Shown piece by piece: positions 1 to 8,315 of a DNA stretch of 64,000 nucleotides. This DNA comes from Nonomuraea corallina. Lineage in GTDB: Bacteria; Actinomycetota; Actinomycetes; Streptosporangiales; Streptosporangiaceae. The stretch spans positions 1-64,000 of the forward strand of contig NZ_JAPNNL010000015.1 of assembly GCF_027620315.1 (NCBI RefSeq), written 5' to 3'. The notes under the pieces are model-generated. The model was not told where the DNA came from. It saw only the letters and a list, made by a program, of their open reading frames with translations, and made no database searches. How positions within the stretch are numbered: the first letter of the stretch is position 1; each line of letters begins with the position of its first letter. Made by a program: the position numbers and the translations under genes.

Positions 1-392
1 GGGCCGCCCCGGCAGGGCAGCGCGGGCAGCCGGATCTCCAGCGGCAGCGGCGCCGCCGCCAGCTCGGGCCTGGCCGTGCAGCGCCCGGCCCGCGCGGTGC
101 GGAACACGTCCGCCAGCGCCACCGCCAGCAGCGACGACGCGGCGTACGGCCGGTCGTTGACGTACTGGGCCAGGCTGAAGTCGGGCGTGGCCCTGCTCCG
201 CGACCTGGCCAGCGTGACCGGGTCGACATCGAGCAGGAGCGCCGCCGTGCACCGTTCCTCCCCCGCCTCCGGATAGAACACCGTGGCCTCGCCGAACGAC
301 CGGCCGAACCGCTGCACCCGGTCGGGATGCTTGTGCAGCAGGAAGCCGAGGTCGGTGGCGGGACGGGCGGTGGTGGAGATCGTCAGGAGCAC
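1..392 (-). CDS. hen1: Bacterial Hen1, RNA 3'-terminal 2'-O-methyltransferase (N-terminal part, runs off window)
   Basis: Reading leftward from a GTG at 392, the frame stays open to the window edge. It begins VLLTISTTARPATDLGFLLH and continues with HPDRVQRF, VFYPEAGEERCTAALLLDVD and QYVNDRPYAASS. This is the characteristic N-terminal region of bacterial Hen1, which methylates the ribose at the 3' end of cleaved RNA so that the Pnkp end-healing/ligase partner produces a repair resistant to re-cleavage. Only about 130 residues are present, so the C-terminal methyltransferase domain and any pnkp partner would lie to the left, outside the window. Identification rests on remembered family sequence; the N-terminal match is strong. 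Confidence 0.85.
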   Translation of the reverse strand, partial: MLLTISTTARPATDLGFLLHKHPDRVQRFGRSFGEATVFYPEAGEERCTAALLLDVDPVTLARSRSRATPDFSLAQYVNDRPYAASSLLAVALADVFRTARAGRCTARPELAAAPLPLEIRLPALPCRGG

Positions 393-433
393 GCGGACAA
401 GTGTGCATCAGCCCGGCGAACCGCTGCCATCGG

Positions 434-1348
434 TTAAACGTGCGGCAGCACCTCGGCGGCGATGAGCTCCAGGTGCTCCAGATCGGCCAGGTCCAGCACC
501 TGCAGGTAGATCCGCTCGGCGCCGAGCGAGCCGAACGCGCCGATCTTCTCCAGCACCTCGGCCGGGGTCCCGGCCAGCCCTTCCTCGCGCAGCCGGTCCA
601 GCGGCGTGCCGATGGCGGCGGCCCGGCGTTCCAGCTCGGCCGGGTCCCGGCCCACGCACACGGTCTGCGCCGCCGACATGAGGAGGTCCCGGCCCGTCTC
701 CTGGGCCGCCCGGCGCACCCGCTCGAAGGCGGTCCCGGTCTCCTCGACGGTGTGGAAGGGCACGTTGTACTCGTCGGCGAACGTCGCGGCCAGGCGCGGG
801 GTGCGTTTGGCGCCGAAGCCCCCGATGATGATCGGCGGGCCGGGCCGCTGCGCCGGCTTGGGCAGCGCGGGCGAGTCGACCAGCCGGTAGTAGGAGCCGT
901 CGTAGGAGTACGACCTCTCCGCCGCCCACAGCCCCTTGACGATCTCCAACTGCTCCTCGAACCGGCTGAACCGCTCCGCCGTGGGCGGGAACGGGATGCC
1001 GTACGCGGCGTGCTCGCCGTCGTACCAGCCGGTGCCCAGGCCCAGCTCCACCCGGCCGCCGCTCATCTGGTCGACCTGGGCCACGCTGATCGCCAGCGGC
1101 CCGGGGAGCCGGAACGTCGCCGGCGTCACCAGCGTGCCCAGCCTGATCGAGGAGGTCTCGCGGGCCAGCCCCGCCAGCGTGATCCAGGCGTCGGTGGAGC
1201 CGGGCCCCTGGTCGCCGTCCCCGATCCGCTGGTAGTGGTCAGAGCGGAAGAACGCATCGAAACCGAGCCTTTCGGCGGCTCTGGCCACCGTGAGCAGTTC
1301 GTCGTAGGTGGCGCCCTGCTGGGGCTCGGTGAAAATCCGCAACTTCAT
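434..1348 (-). CDS. LLM-class F420-dependent oxidoreductase
   Basis: A 304-residue TIM-barrel flavin/F420 enzyme of the luciferase-like monooxygenase class. The start ATG at 1348 gives MKLRIFTEPQQGATYDELL, the usual N-terminus; an upstream extension of the frame to 1426 is non-conserved. Family signatures are RSDHYQRIGDG near residue 40, TLVTPATFRLPGPLA, the SGGRVELGLGTGW stretch near 110, and PPIIIGGFGAKRTPRLAA near 180. Members transfer hydride using F420H2 (or FMN) on varied substrates, so the substrate cannot be given. It is followed by hen1 on the same strand with a 41-base gap but probably has no functional link to it. Confidence 0.85.
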   Translation of the reverse strand: MKLRIFTEPQQGATYDELLTVARAAERLGFDAFFRSDHYQRIGDGDQGPGSTDAWITLAGLARETSSIRLGTLVTPATFRLPGPLAISVAQVDQMSGGRVELGLGTGWYDGEHAAYGIPFPPTAERFSRFEEQLEIVKGLWAAERSYSYDGSYYRLVDSPALPKPAQRPGPPIIIGGFGAKRTPRLAATFADEYNVPFHTVEETGTAFERVRRAAQETGRDLLMSAAQTVCVGRDPAELERRAAAIGTPLDRLREEGLAGTPAEVLEKIGAFGSLGAERIYLQVLDLADLEHLELIAAEVLPHV

Positions 1349-1467
1349 GCGGCCATTATCGATCCAAAGCGGACGCCATCCGGAGATTGACCACGCGCCG
1401 CCCCGAAGGCTTGCTAACGTCCACACGCGACCGCGTTCAGTAGTAGGGCGATCACTCGGAGTGGCTC

Positions 1468-2508
1468 ATGTCAGCTTCCCGGCGCAGCAGACCAAGCGGT
1501 ACGCTCCCGCGCCCGCTCACCTTCCTGGCCGCCGCCGCGCTCACGACGGCCACCGCGACGGCGGTCTCGCTGCTGCCCGCCCAGGCCGGGCTCCACCGGG
1601 CCGCCCCGGTGCCCGCGCCCTCGTCCCCGCGGGCCGTCCCCGGCTCGCCGCCTGCCGCGTCGCCGTCGCAGCCGGGTCCGTCCGGGCCGGGTCCGTCCGG
1701 GCCGGGTCCGTCCGGGTTCGTGACGTTCGTCGACACCGCCGCGGACCCCGGCTTCGACCTTCCCGCCGACGCGCGCCGCACCGGCGTGCGCTGGTATGCG
1801 CTCGGTCATCTGAGCCCCGCGTCCGATGGCTGCGCGCAGCGGTGGGCGGGGCGGCTGGCGTTCGGCCACGACCCGGTGGCCAACCGGGTCGGCCGGCTGC
1901 GCGCCCTGGGCGGCGACGCCGGGCTGGTCTTCGGCGGCCCCGCGGGCGAGGCCGCCGCCACCTGCACCAGGCCGGACGCGCTGACCGCCGCCTACCGGCG
2001 GGCCGTGGGGGCCTTCGACGCCGCGTACGTCGAGTTCGAGCTGTCCGACCCCGGGGACCGGGCGACGGTGCTGCGCCGCGCCCGCGCGATCGGGGCGCTG
2101 CAGCGGGAGCGGCCGCTGCGGGCCGGGTTCACCCTGCCGCTGCGGGCCGATGGGCTGACCGCCCGCGACGCGGAGATGCTGCGGCTCACCCGCGAGGCGG
2201 GCGCCGACATCGCCACCGTGAACGTGCTGGCCAGGATCGAGCCGCAGGCAGCGCCCGAGGGCCGCCTGCGACGGCTCGCGCTCGCCCTGCGGGCCGCCCG
2301 CGTCCAGGTCGCGCGGGCGTACGGGCTCGCGAGCGCGGACGAGGCGTGGCCCCGGCTGGCGCTGACCTGTGTGCCGGCCGGTCCGGCCGACCTGAGCGCG
2401 GCCGACGCGCGCGCGCTGCTCGCGTTCGCCGCCCGCCACCGGCTGGCGTGGCTGTCGCTCAGGGGCGCCGAGCCCGACCCGGAGGCGGCGCGGATCCTCC
2501 GAGGATGA
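1468..2508 (+). CDS. Secreted GH18/chitinase-like protein, catalytic motif degenerate
   Basis: 346 residues. The ATG at 1468 follows a GGAG ribosome site six bases upstream. The N-terminus has a hydrophobic segment (residues about 15-40) that looks like a signal peptide or anchor, then a Pro/Ser/Gly linker with three exact PGPSG repeats, then a domain beginning FVTFVDTAADPGFDLP. The domain resembles secreted actinobacterial chitinase-like TIM barrels (WYALGHLSP, LGGDAGLVFGGPAG, RARAIGALQRERPLRAGFTL). The strand that should carry the GH18 DxDxE motif reads FDAAYVEFEL, so the acidic pair is not canonical. I infer a carbohydrate-binding or altered-specificity protein; enzymatic activity is unproven. 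It sits alone upstream of the two-component operon. Confidence 0.6.
   Translation: MSASRRSRPSGTLPRPLTFLAAAALTTATATAVSLLPAQAGLHRAAPVPAPSSPRAVPGSPPAASPSQPGPSGPGPSGPGPSGFVTFVDTAADPGFDLPADARRTGVRWYALGHLSPASDGCAQRWAGRLAFGHDPVANRVGRLRALGGDAGLVFGGPAGEAAATCTRPDALTAAYRRAVGAFDAAYVEFELSDPGDRATVLRRARAIGALQRERPLRAGFTLPLRADGLTARDAEMLRLTREAGADIATVNVLARIEPQAAPEGRLRRLALALRAARVQVARAYGLASADEAWPRLALTCVPAGPADLSAADARALLAFAARHRLAWLSLRGAEPDPEAARILRG
1671..1715 (+). repeat. Three exact 15-bp tandem repeats encoding PGPSG linker
   Basis: The unit gccgggtccgtccgg occurs three times with no mismatch, in frame, at 1671-1685, 1686-1700 and 1701-1715. It encodes a PGPSG linker between the signal/anchor segment and the GH18-like domain. 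Perfect identity at the DNA level suggests recent slippage, so linker length may vary between strains. Confidence 0.95.
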
Positions 2509-2517
2509 CCCTTTCGG

Positions 2518-2569
2518 CCGCTGCTGCCGGGAACTATAGGCTTTGGCCAGACAAGCGGCAGCTGAGCGG
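2518..2569 (+). promoter_or_regulatory. Dyad flanking a -10-like box upstream of the two-component operon
   Basis: An imperfect inverted repeat has a left arm CCGCTGCTGCCG (2518-2529) and a right arm CGGCAGCTGAGCGG (2556-2569), seven bases of which (GCTGCCG/CGGCAGC) match perfectly. It brackets TATAGG at 2535-2540, a plausible -10 hexamer. The GTG of the first kinase lies 15 bases after the right arm. The element could be an operator for the operon's own response regulator or a leader hairpin. No experimental support; the promoter call is inference from position. Confidence 0.4.
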
Positions 2570-2583
2570 TTAGGGGAAACACG

Positions 2584-3696
2584 GTGGCCTCCAGGCCGGA
2601 CACGGCGCGGAAAATCCTCGTCTACTGGATGGACGGCCTGGTTCTCCTCACGGGGATGATCCTCCTCATCGTGATCCTCCTCTCCGTCCGGCAGGGCACG
2701 ATCGGCTGGGCGACCGGGGCCGCCTCGGCGGTGTGCATGGCGGTGGTGTTCGTCCTGTTCTCCCTGATCCTCAGGGACGCCTTCGACAGCCGGCCGCGGC
2801 CCACGGTCAAGCTGGCCGTCTCCGGCGCGGCGGTGGTGGGCATCGTCCTGCTGCGCCTGCCGCCCGGCGGCGACTACATGTCCTGGGACGTGACCGCGTA
2901 CTTCTGGCTCAGCGTCGTCGTGCTCTACCTGCCGTTATGGGCGTCGGCCCTGGTGGGGGCGGCTCTGGTCACGGCCGTCACGTTCCTGAACCACACGGCC
3001 GGCCCCGATTGGCCGGCCGTGCTGCCGGGTCAGCTGGTCGCGGCCGTCTCGATGTCGCTGGCCATCTGGCTGTGGCGCTGGCTGTGGTGGACGATCAGGG
3101 ACGCGCACGACAGCCAGGCGGCCAAGGCCCGGCTCGCCGTCGCCGAGGAGCGGCTGCGGTTCGCCCGCGACCTGCACGACCTGCTCGGCCACAGCCTGTC
3201 GGTCATCACGCTGAAGAGCGAGCTGGCCGCCAAGCTCGCCGTCAAGGACTCCGGCAAGGCCGCGGCCGAGATGGCCGACGTCCGGCGGCTGGCCGGCGAG
3301 TCGCTGCAGGAGGTCCGGCTCGCCGTCGACGGCTACCGCTCGCTGGACCTGGACGAGGAGCTGGCCAGGGCGCGCGCCGTGCTGGAGGCCGCGGGCACCC
3401 GCTGCGTCGTCGAGGCGCGCACGGCGGAGCTGACGCCCGACGCCCGCGCGCTGCTCGCCTGGGTGGTGCGTGAGGGCGCGACGAACGTGCTCAAGCACAG
3501 CTCCGCCTCCCGCTGCTCGATCACCCTGGCCGGCGGCGTACTGGAGATGCGCAACGACGGCGTGCACGGCGCGGCCGGCGGCGCCGGCAGCGGGCTGCGC
3601 GGCCTGGCCGAGCGCATGGCCGCCGCGGGCGGCGCCTTCTCCGCCGGGCCGGTCCGCGAGGGAGAGTTCGCGCTGCGGGCGGAGGTGCCGGCGTGA
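2584..3696 (+). CDS. NarL/DesK-class sensor histidine kinase (canonical His present)
   Basis: 370 residues from a GTG preceded by AGGGGA. The N-terminal 165 residues hold about five hydrophobic membrane segments without a large extracytoplasmic domain, as in DesK-like kinases. A linker helix follows, then the HisKA_3 motif RFARDLHDLLGHSLSVIT with the phospho-acceptor His at residue 198, and a GHKL ATPase domain with the N-box EGATNVLKHS and a short G-box region GSGLRGLAERM. It is the first gene of a three-gene coupled operon; its TGA overlaps the GTG of the next kinase. The signal is unknown, but this membrane architecture often senses membrane state or small lipophilic compounds. Confidence 0.9.
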   Translation: MASRPDTARKILVYWMDGLVLLTGMILLIVILLSVRQGTIGWATGAASAVCMAVVFVLFSLILRDAFDSRPRPTVKLAVSGAAVVGIVLLRLPPGGDYMSWDVTAYFWLSVVVLYLPLWASALVGAALVTAVTFLNHTAGPDWPAVLPGQLVAAVSMSLAIWLWRWLWWTIRDAHDSQAAKARLAVAEERLRFARDLHDLLGHSLSVITLKSELAAKLAVKDSGKAAAEMADVRRLAGESLQEVRLAVDGYRSLDLDEELARARAVLEAAGTRCVVEARTAELTPDARALLAWVVREGATNVLKHSSASRCSITLAGGVLEMRNDGVHGAAGGAGSGLRGLAERMAAAGGAFSAGPVREGEFALRAEVPA

Positions 3697-4781
3697 GACG
3701 GGTCACCAAGCTGGACAAGGCCCGCTGGCTCGTCGTCTACTCGACCGACCTGCTCTACGCCATGGGCCTGCTCGGGCTGGTGCAGCTGTACGCGCTGCGC
3801 ACGCACGGCGTGCCGGACCTCGTGCTCGCGGGAGCGGCGGCGCTCGTGGTCCTGGTCGTGGTGCTCGCGATGCGGGGGTTCCGGCTGGCCGTCAGGGGCG
3901 CGCCTCGGCCGACCCGGCTGCTGGCCGTCGCCGGGGTCGCCACGCTGCTGCTGGCCGTCCTCCCCGTCCTCCCGACGATCCCGATCTGGCCGGCGATGCT
4001 GGCGCCGTGGCTGCGCAGGCGCACCGTCTGGCTGGTGGCGGCCGGCTCGGTCGTGCTGGTGCAGGCGGTCATCACCGTGGCCAGCGGGTTCCAGCCGGCG
4101 GCCCTGCTGCTGCAGGCCCTGTTGACCGGTGCCCTGGTCGCCGGGGTCCCGGTCAACCTGTGGCTGTGGCGCATCATCAAGGAGGCGCACGAGGGCCAGG
4201 AGGCCAGGGCCATGCTGGCCGTGTCGGAGGAGCGGCTGCGCTTCGCCCGCGACCTCAACGACCTGCTCGGCCAGAGCCTGACCGGCATCGCGGCCCGGGC
4301 GGCGGGGGCCGAAGAGCTGCTGCGCGCCGACCCGGAGGCGGCCGGCCGGGAGATGTTCGAGGTACGCGACCTCGCCCGGCAGTCGCTGCGGGAGGTGCGC
4401 GCCACCGTGCAGAGCTACCGGGCGCTCGACCTGGACGAGGTGCTGGCCAGCGTCCGGGCGGTGCTGGAGGCCGCGGACGTGCGCTGCGCCGTGGACTGCG
4501 ACGCCGACACGCTCCCGCCCGAGACCCGCACCCTGCTGGCCGCGGTGGTCCGCGAGGGCACGACGAACGTGCTCAAGCACAGCAAGGCCGAACACTGCAC
4601 GATCACCATCAAGGAGGGGATCCTGGAGATGACCAACGACGGCGTCCTCGGCCCGGTGGGCGACCACGCGCCGGACGGCCTCGGCGGGCTCGCCCAGCGC
4701 GTCCGCGGCGCCGGGGGCACGCTGGTGGCCGGGCCCACGTCCGACGGCGGGTACGCGCTCAGGATGGTGATGCCGGCATGA
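3693..4781 (+). CDS. Tandem NarL/DesK-class histidine kinase homologue lacking the phospho-acceptor His
   Basis: 362 residues, paralogous to the preceding gene in layout: several N-terminal membrane segments, then a HisKA_3-like helix and a GHKL domain. The dimerisation helix reads RFARDLNDLLGQSLTGIA. The position equivalent to the catalytic His of the upstream kinase is Asn (AAC at 4257-4259, residue 189), and the nearby second His is Gln. The ATP-binding N-box EGTTNVLKHS is intact. So it should bind ATP but cannot autophosphorylate on the usual residue. I infer a heterodimer partner or regulatory pseudokinase for the upstream kinase. GTGA overlap upstream and ATGA overlap downstream indicate translational coupling within one operon. 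Confidence 0.88.
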   Translation: MRRVTKLDKARWLVVYSTDLLYAMGLLGLVQLYALRTHGVPDLVLAGAAALVVLVVVLAMRGFRLAVRGAPRPTRLLAVAGVATLLLAVLPVLPTIPIWPAMLAPWLRRRTVWLVAAGSVVLVQAVITVASGFQPAALLLQALLTGALVAGVPVNLWLWRIIKEAHEGQEARAMLAVSEERLRFARDLNDLLGQSLTGIAARAAGAEELLRADPEAAGREMFEVRDLARQSLREVRATVQSYRALDLDEVLASVRAVLEAADVRCAVDCDADTLPPETRTLLAAVVREGTTNVLKHSKAEHCTITIKEGILEMTNDGVLGPVGDHAPDGLGGLAQRVRGAGGTLVAGPTSDGGYALRMVMPA

Positions 4782-5377
4782 CGACGCGCGTGCTGCTGGC
4801 CGACGACGAGCACCTCATCAGGGGCGCGCTCGCCGCGCTGCTCGACCTGGAGGACGGCATCGAGGTGGTGGCCCAGGTGGGCAGGGGCGACGAGGTGATG
4901 GCCGCGGTCGCCGAGCACCGGCCGGACGTGGCCGTGCTGGACATCGAGATGCCGGGCATGGACGGGCTGAGCGCCGCCGAGCAGATCAGCTCCCAGTGCA
5001 AGATCGTGATCCTGACCAGCCTGGGCCGGCCCGGGTACCTGCGCCGGGCCATGGCCGCCGGGGTGAGCGGCTTCCTCGGCAAGGACGCCTCCTCCGAGGA
5101 GCTGGCCATGGCGATCCGCAAGGTGCAGGCGGGCGGGCGCTACCTCGACGCCCAGCTGGCCGCCGCCGCGATGGCCGCGGGCGACAGCCCGCTCACCGAC
5201 CGGGAACGCGACGCGCTGCGCCTGGCCGCCGACGGGCACACCATCGCGCGGATCGCGGGCGAGCTGCACCTGACGGAAGGGACCGTACGCAACTACCTGT
5301 CGAGCGCCATGACCAAGCTGCACGCCCAGAACCGGCTGGAGGCCATCAGGACGGCCCAGCGCATGGGCTGGCTCTAG
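4778..5377 (+). CDS. NarL/FixJ-family response regulator
   Basis: 199 residues: a receiver domain with acidic pocket ADDEH, phospho-acceptor Asp55 in VLDIEMPGMDG, conserved Thr in ILTSLG and Lys in GFLGKDAS. A C-terminal LuxR-type helix-turn-helix follows (LTDRERDALRLAADGHTIARIA, then LTEGTVRNYLSSAMTKL). The ATG overlaps the stop of the second kinase (ATGA), so all three genes are coupled. It is the only regulator in the operon, so both kinase-like proteins presumably act on it. The TAG stop overlaps the stop of the convergent methyltransferase in a shared CTAG, leaving no room for a terminator between them. Confidence 0.93.
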   Translation: MTTRVLLADDEHLIRGALAALLDLEDGIEVVAQVGRGDEVMAAVAEHRPDVAVLDIEMPGMDGLSAAEQISSQCKIVILTSLGRPGYLRRAMAAGVSGFLGKDASSEELAMAIRKVQAGGRYLDAQLAAAAMAAGDSPLTDRERDALRLAADGHTIARIAGELHLTEGTVRNYLSSAMTKLHAQNRLEAIRTAQRMGWL

Positions 5378-6636
5378 GACGCCCTGACCAGCAGCGCCAC
5401 GCACTCCACGTGGTGGGTCATCGGGAAGGCGTCGAAGGCGCGCAGGTCGGCCAGCGGGTAGCCGTGGCCGGCCAGCCGGTCGAGGTCGCGGGCGAGGGTC
5501 GCCGGATCGCAGGAGACGTACACGACGCGTGAGGGCCGCAGGGCGGCGATGCGGTCCACCACGTCGCGGCCGAGGCCCGCGCGGGGCGGGTCGACGACGA
5601 CGAGATCGGCGCGCTCGATCCCGTAGCGGTCGAGCGCGTCCTCGACGCGGCCCCGTTCCACCCGGGCCTGGGGCAGGTCGCGGAGGTTGGCGCGGGCGTC
5701 GCGGACGGCGGCGGCGTCGGACTCCAGGCCGAACACGGCGCCGTCGGGCCCGACGGCCTCGGCCAGGCCCGCGGCGAACAGCCCGGCGCCGCAGTAGAGG
5801 TCGAGCGCCCACTCCCCCGGCTCGGGGGCGGCGTAGGCGAGGACGGCGTCGAGCAGGGTCTCGGCGGCGCCCGGGTGGACCTGCCAGAAGCCGCTGCCCG
5901 CGACCCGGAACTCGCGCCCGCCCGCCCGTTCGCGCAGCACCCCGGAGCCGCGCCGGGCGACCGTCTTGCCCTTGCCCTCGTCGAGCAGGATCGCGGCGGG
6001 CGCGTCGAGGTCGGGCACGACGGCGGGGCGGCGGGGCCGCGGGGTGACGACGACGGCCCGCTCGCCGCCGGACGAGGCGATCACCTCGACCGCGCGGGCG
6101 CCCGGCCAGTCGTGCGCCTCCGCGCCGACGGCCTCCACCTCGGGGTGGGCGATCAGGCAGGCGTCGATGGGCTGGACGTCGTGGGAGCGGTGGCGGCGCA
6201 GGCCGATGCGGCCGTCGGGGCGGACGGCGAACTGCACGCGGGTGCGCCAGCCGAGTCCGTCCTCGGCGCCGGGCACCTCCTCCACGACGACCTTCCGCTC
6301 GACGCCGGCGATGCGGCGCAGCTGCTCGGCCACCACGTCGGCCTTGAGCGCGCGCTGCGCCTCCAGGGTGGCGTGCTGCCAGTCGCAGCCGCCGCACAGA
6401 CCGGGACCCGCGTACGGGCAGGGCGGCACCACCCGGTCGGGCGACGCCTCGATGATCCGCACCGCGTCGGCCCGGAGGAAGCGGCTCGTCTCCTCGGTGA
6501 CCTCGGCGACCACGCGCTCTCCCGGCAGCGCGTGGCGGACGAAGACCACGCGGCCCTCGTGGCGCGCCACGCACCAGCCGCCGTGCGCGACCGGGCCGAC
6601 CGTCAGCTCCAACGTTGCCTGTTCCACACCCGCCAC
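5374..6636 (-). CDS. TrmA/RlmD-family class I SAM-dependent m5U RNA methyltransferase
   Basis: 420 residues: an N-terminal TRAM/OB domain (residues 1-60), Fe-S cluster cysteines CPYAGPGLCGGCDWQHA near residue 75 with a further Cys in DACLIAHPEV, the SAM site DLYCGAGLFA, then DPPRAGL and the catalytic Cys in VYVSCDPATLARD. These are the hallmarks of RNA uracil-5-methyltransferases; the target (23S rRNA U1939 or U747, or tRNA U54) cannot be told from sequence alone. The GTG at 6636 is a likely start, with a second GTG three codons on. From memory the orthologue in M. tuberculosis is Rv2689c, likewise next to the transporter/ceoBC genes. Confidence 0.9.
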   Translation of the reverse strand: MAGVEQATLELTVGPVAHGGWCVARHEGRVVFVRHALPGERVVAEVTEETSRFLRADAVRIIEASPDRVVPPCPYAGPGLCGGCDWQHATLEAQRALKADVVAEQLRRIAGVERKVVVEEVPGAEDGLGWRTRVQFAVRPDGRIGLRRHRSHDVQPIDACLIAHPEVEAVGAEAHDWPGARAVEVIASSGGERAVVVTPRPRRPAVVPDLDAPAAILLDEGKGKTVARRGSGVLRERAGGREFRVAGSGFWQVHPGAAETLLDAVLAYAAPEPGEWALDLYCGAGLFAAGLAEAVGPDGAVFGLESDAAAVRDARANLRDLPQARVERGRVEDALDRYGIERADLVVVDPPRAGLGRDVVDRIAALRPSRVVYVSCDPATLARDLDRLAGHGYPLADLRAFDAFPMTHHVECVALLVRAS

Positions 6637-6686
6637 CCTATGCCCGCCGGGCTCCGGCCCAGGTCGGTCGGCTACCGTTGACGATC

Positions 6687-8315
6687 GTGACGCGGGGGCG
6701 GCGGGTGGTGCGGCGAGGGCTCGGCTTCGGCGGGACGCTGCTGGCCACGCTGTTCTTCTGCGCCTCGATGACGCCCTCGCTGCTGCCCCGTACGTGGGAG
6801 TACCAGGGGGTGATGGGGGCCGTCACGGCGATCCTCGGCTACGGCGTGGGCGCGTCGGCCGGGGCGGCGGGCCGGGCGGTGATCCGCTATCGGCCGCCGG
6901 CGCGGTGGGTGCGGAGGGCATGGGAGGTCATGCTGGGGATGTGCGCCGCGCTGACGGTGGCGGCGTTGTCCTACAGCTACGGCTGGCAGCGCGACCTGCG
7001 GGCGCTCATGCGCATGGACACGGAGATCACCTGGTATCCGCCGGTCATCCTGGCGGTCGCGGCCGTGCTGTTCTGCGTGTTCCTCACGCTGGCCCGGCTG
7101 GTGCGGCTGGGCGGGGGCAAACTGATCGACTGGCTGGACCGCTACGTCCCGTACCTGCTGGGACACGCGATCGGAGTGCTGGTCGTGGCCTCGCTGGTGG
7201 TGGTGTTCTTCAACGACGTGCTGTTCTCCGGGTTCGTCGCCACGATGAACAACGTGTCGTCGGTCGCCAACGAGACCACGCAGGCGGGCGTGCGCCGGCC
7301 GCCGCAGGCGGCGCTGTCGGGCTCCCCGCAGTCGCTGGTGGGCTGGGACCAGCTGGGCCGTGAGGGGCGCACGTTCACCGGTGACGCGCTGACCAGGCGC
7401 GAGCTGGAGACGTTCTCCGGCCGGCCGGCCGAGCAGCCGATCAGGGCGTACGTCGGCCTGCAGGCGGCGCCCACCCCTCGGGCGCGGGCCGAGCTGGCGG
7501 TGCGGGAGCTGGAGCGCACCGGGGCGTTCGAGCGGCCGGTGCTGGCCGTGCTGGGCGCCACCGGCACGGGCTGGGTCGACCCGGCCCTCGGCGAGTCGCT
7601 GGAGTACATGTACAACGGCGACACGGCCCTGGTCGCGGTGCAGTATTCCTACCTGCCGAGCTGGGTGTCGTTCCTGGCCGACAGGGATCGGGCGGCGGTG
7701 GCGGGCCGCGCGCTGTTCGACGCGGTCCGGGCGCGCTGGGAGCGGCTGCCCGCGGACGACCGGCCGCTGCTGCTGGTCGCGGGCGAGAGCCTGGGCGCCT
7801 ACGCGATGGAGCGGGCGTTCGCCGACCTGGACGACCTGGTGGAGCGTGCGGACGGGGCGCTGTTCGTCGGCCCGCCGCACGCCAACCCCATCTGGCGGGA
7901 CGTCACCACCCGGCGCGACCCCGGGAGCCCGGTCTGGCGGCCGGTGTACGAGTCGGGCAAGATCGTACGGTTCGCGCAGCGTCCTGCCGACCTGGCGGGC
8001 GAGCCGCGCCCGCGGGTGGTCTATCTGCAGAACGCCTCCGACCCGGTGACGTGGTGGACGCCCCGGCTGGTCGTCGAGCGGCCGCAATGGCTGGAGCAGC
8101 CGCGGACGCCGGACATCAACCGGCAGATGAACTGGTTCCCGCTGGTGACGTTCTGGCAGGTGCTGGGCGACATGACGTCGGGGCTGGGCGTGCCGCCCGG
8201 CCACGGCCACCGCTACGGGGCGCTCATCGTGGACGGGTGGGCGGCGGTCGCGGCCCCGCCCGGCTGGACCGCCGAGGACTCCGCGCGCCTGCGCGTCCGC
8301 GTCAGCGGGAGGTGA
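6687..8315 (+). CDS. Membrane-anchored alpha/beta-hydrolase family protein (Abhydrolase_9 type)
   Basis: About 542 residues from GTG 6687 (VTRGRRVVRRGLGFGG). In-frame codons reach back to a TTG at 6615, but this would overlap the divergent methyltransferase start and adds no conserved sequence. Four or so hydrophobic segments (residues 15-190) precede a soluble C-terminal domain. That domain contains the nucleophile elbow VAGESLGAYAM near residue 370, VQYSYLPSWVSFL upstream, and VVYLQNASDPVTWW. This matches the actinobacterial alpha/beta-hydrolase family with a dedicated membrane N-domain, whose substrate is unknown. Its last 14 bases overlap the end of the convergent KimA-like gene. Confidence 0.82.
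   Translation: MTRGRRVVRRGLGFGGTLLATLFFCASMTPSLLPRTWEYQGVMGAVTAILGYGVGASAGAAGRAVIRYRPPARWVRRAWEVMLGMCAALTVAALSYSYGWQRDLRALMRMDTEITWYPPVILAVAAVLFCVFLTLARLVRLGGGKLIDWLDRYVPYLLGHAIGVLVVASLVVVFFNDVLFSGFVATMNNVSSVANETTQAGVRRPPQAALSGSPQSLVGWDQLGREGRTFTGDALTRRELETFSGRPAEQPIRAYVGLQAAPTPRARAELAVRELERTGAFERPVLAVLGATGTGWVDPALGESLEYMYNGDTALVAVQYSYLPSWVSFLADRDRAAVAGRALFDAVRARWERLPADDRPLLLVAGESLGAYAMERAFADLDDLVERADGALFVGPPHANPIWRDVTTRRDPGSPVWRPVYESGKIVRFAQRPADLAGEPRPRVVYLQNASDPVTWWTPRLVVERPQWLEQPRTPDINRQMNWFPLVTFWQVLGDMTSGLGVPPGHGHRYGALIVDGWAAVAAPPGWTAEDSARLRVRVSGR

Noticed and set aside
4415-6574. 719-codon minus-strand frame spanning the second kinase, the regulator and the methyltransferase gene
   Set aside because: It crosses three well-supported genes in the wrong frame or strand and is Arg/Pro/Gly rich.
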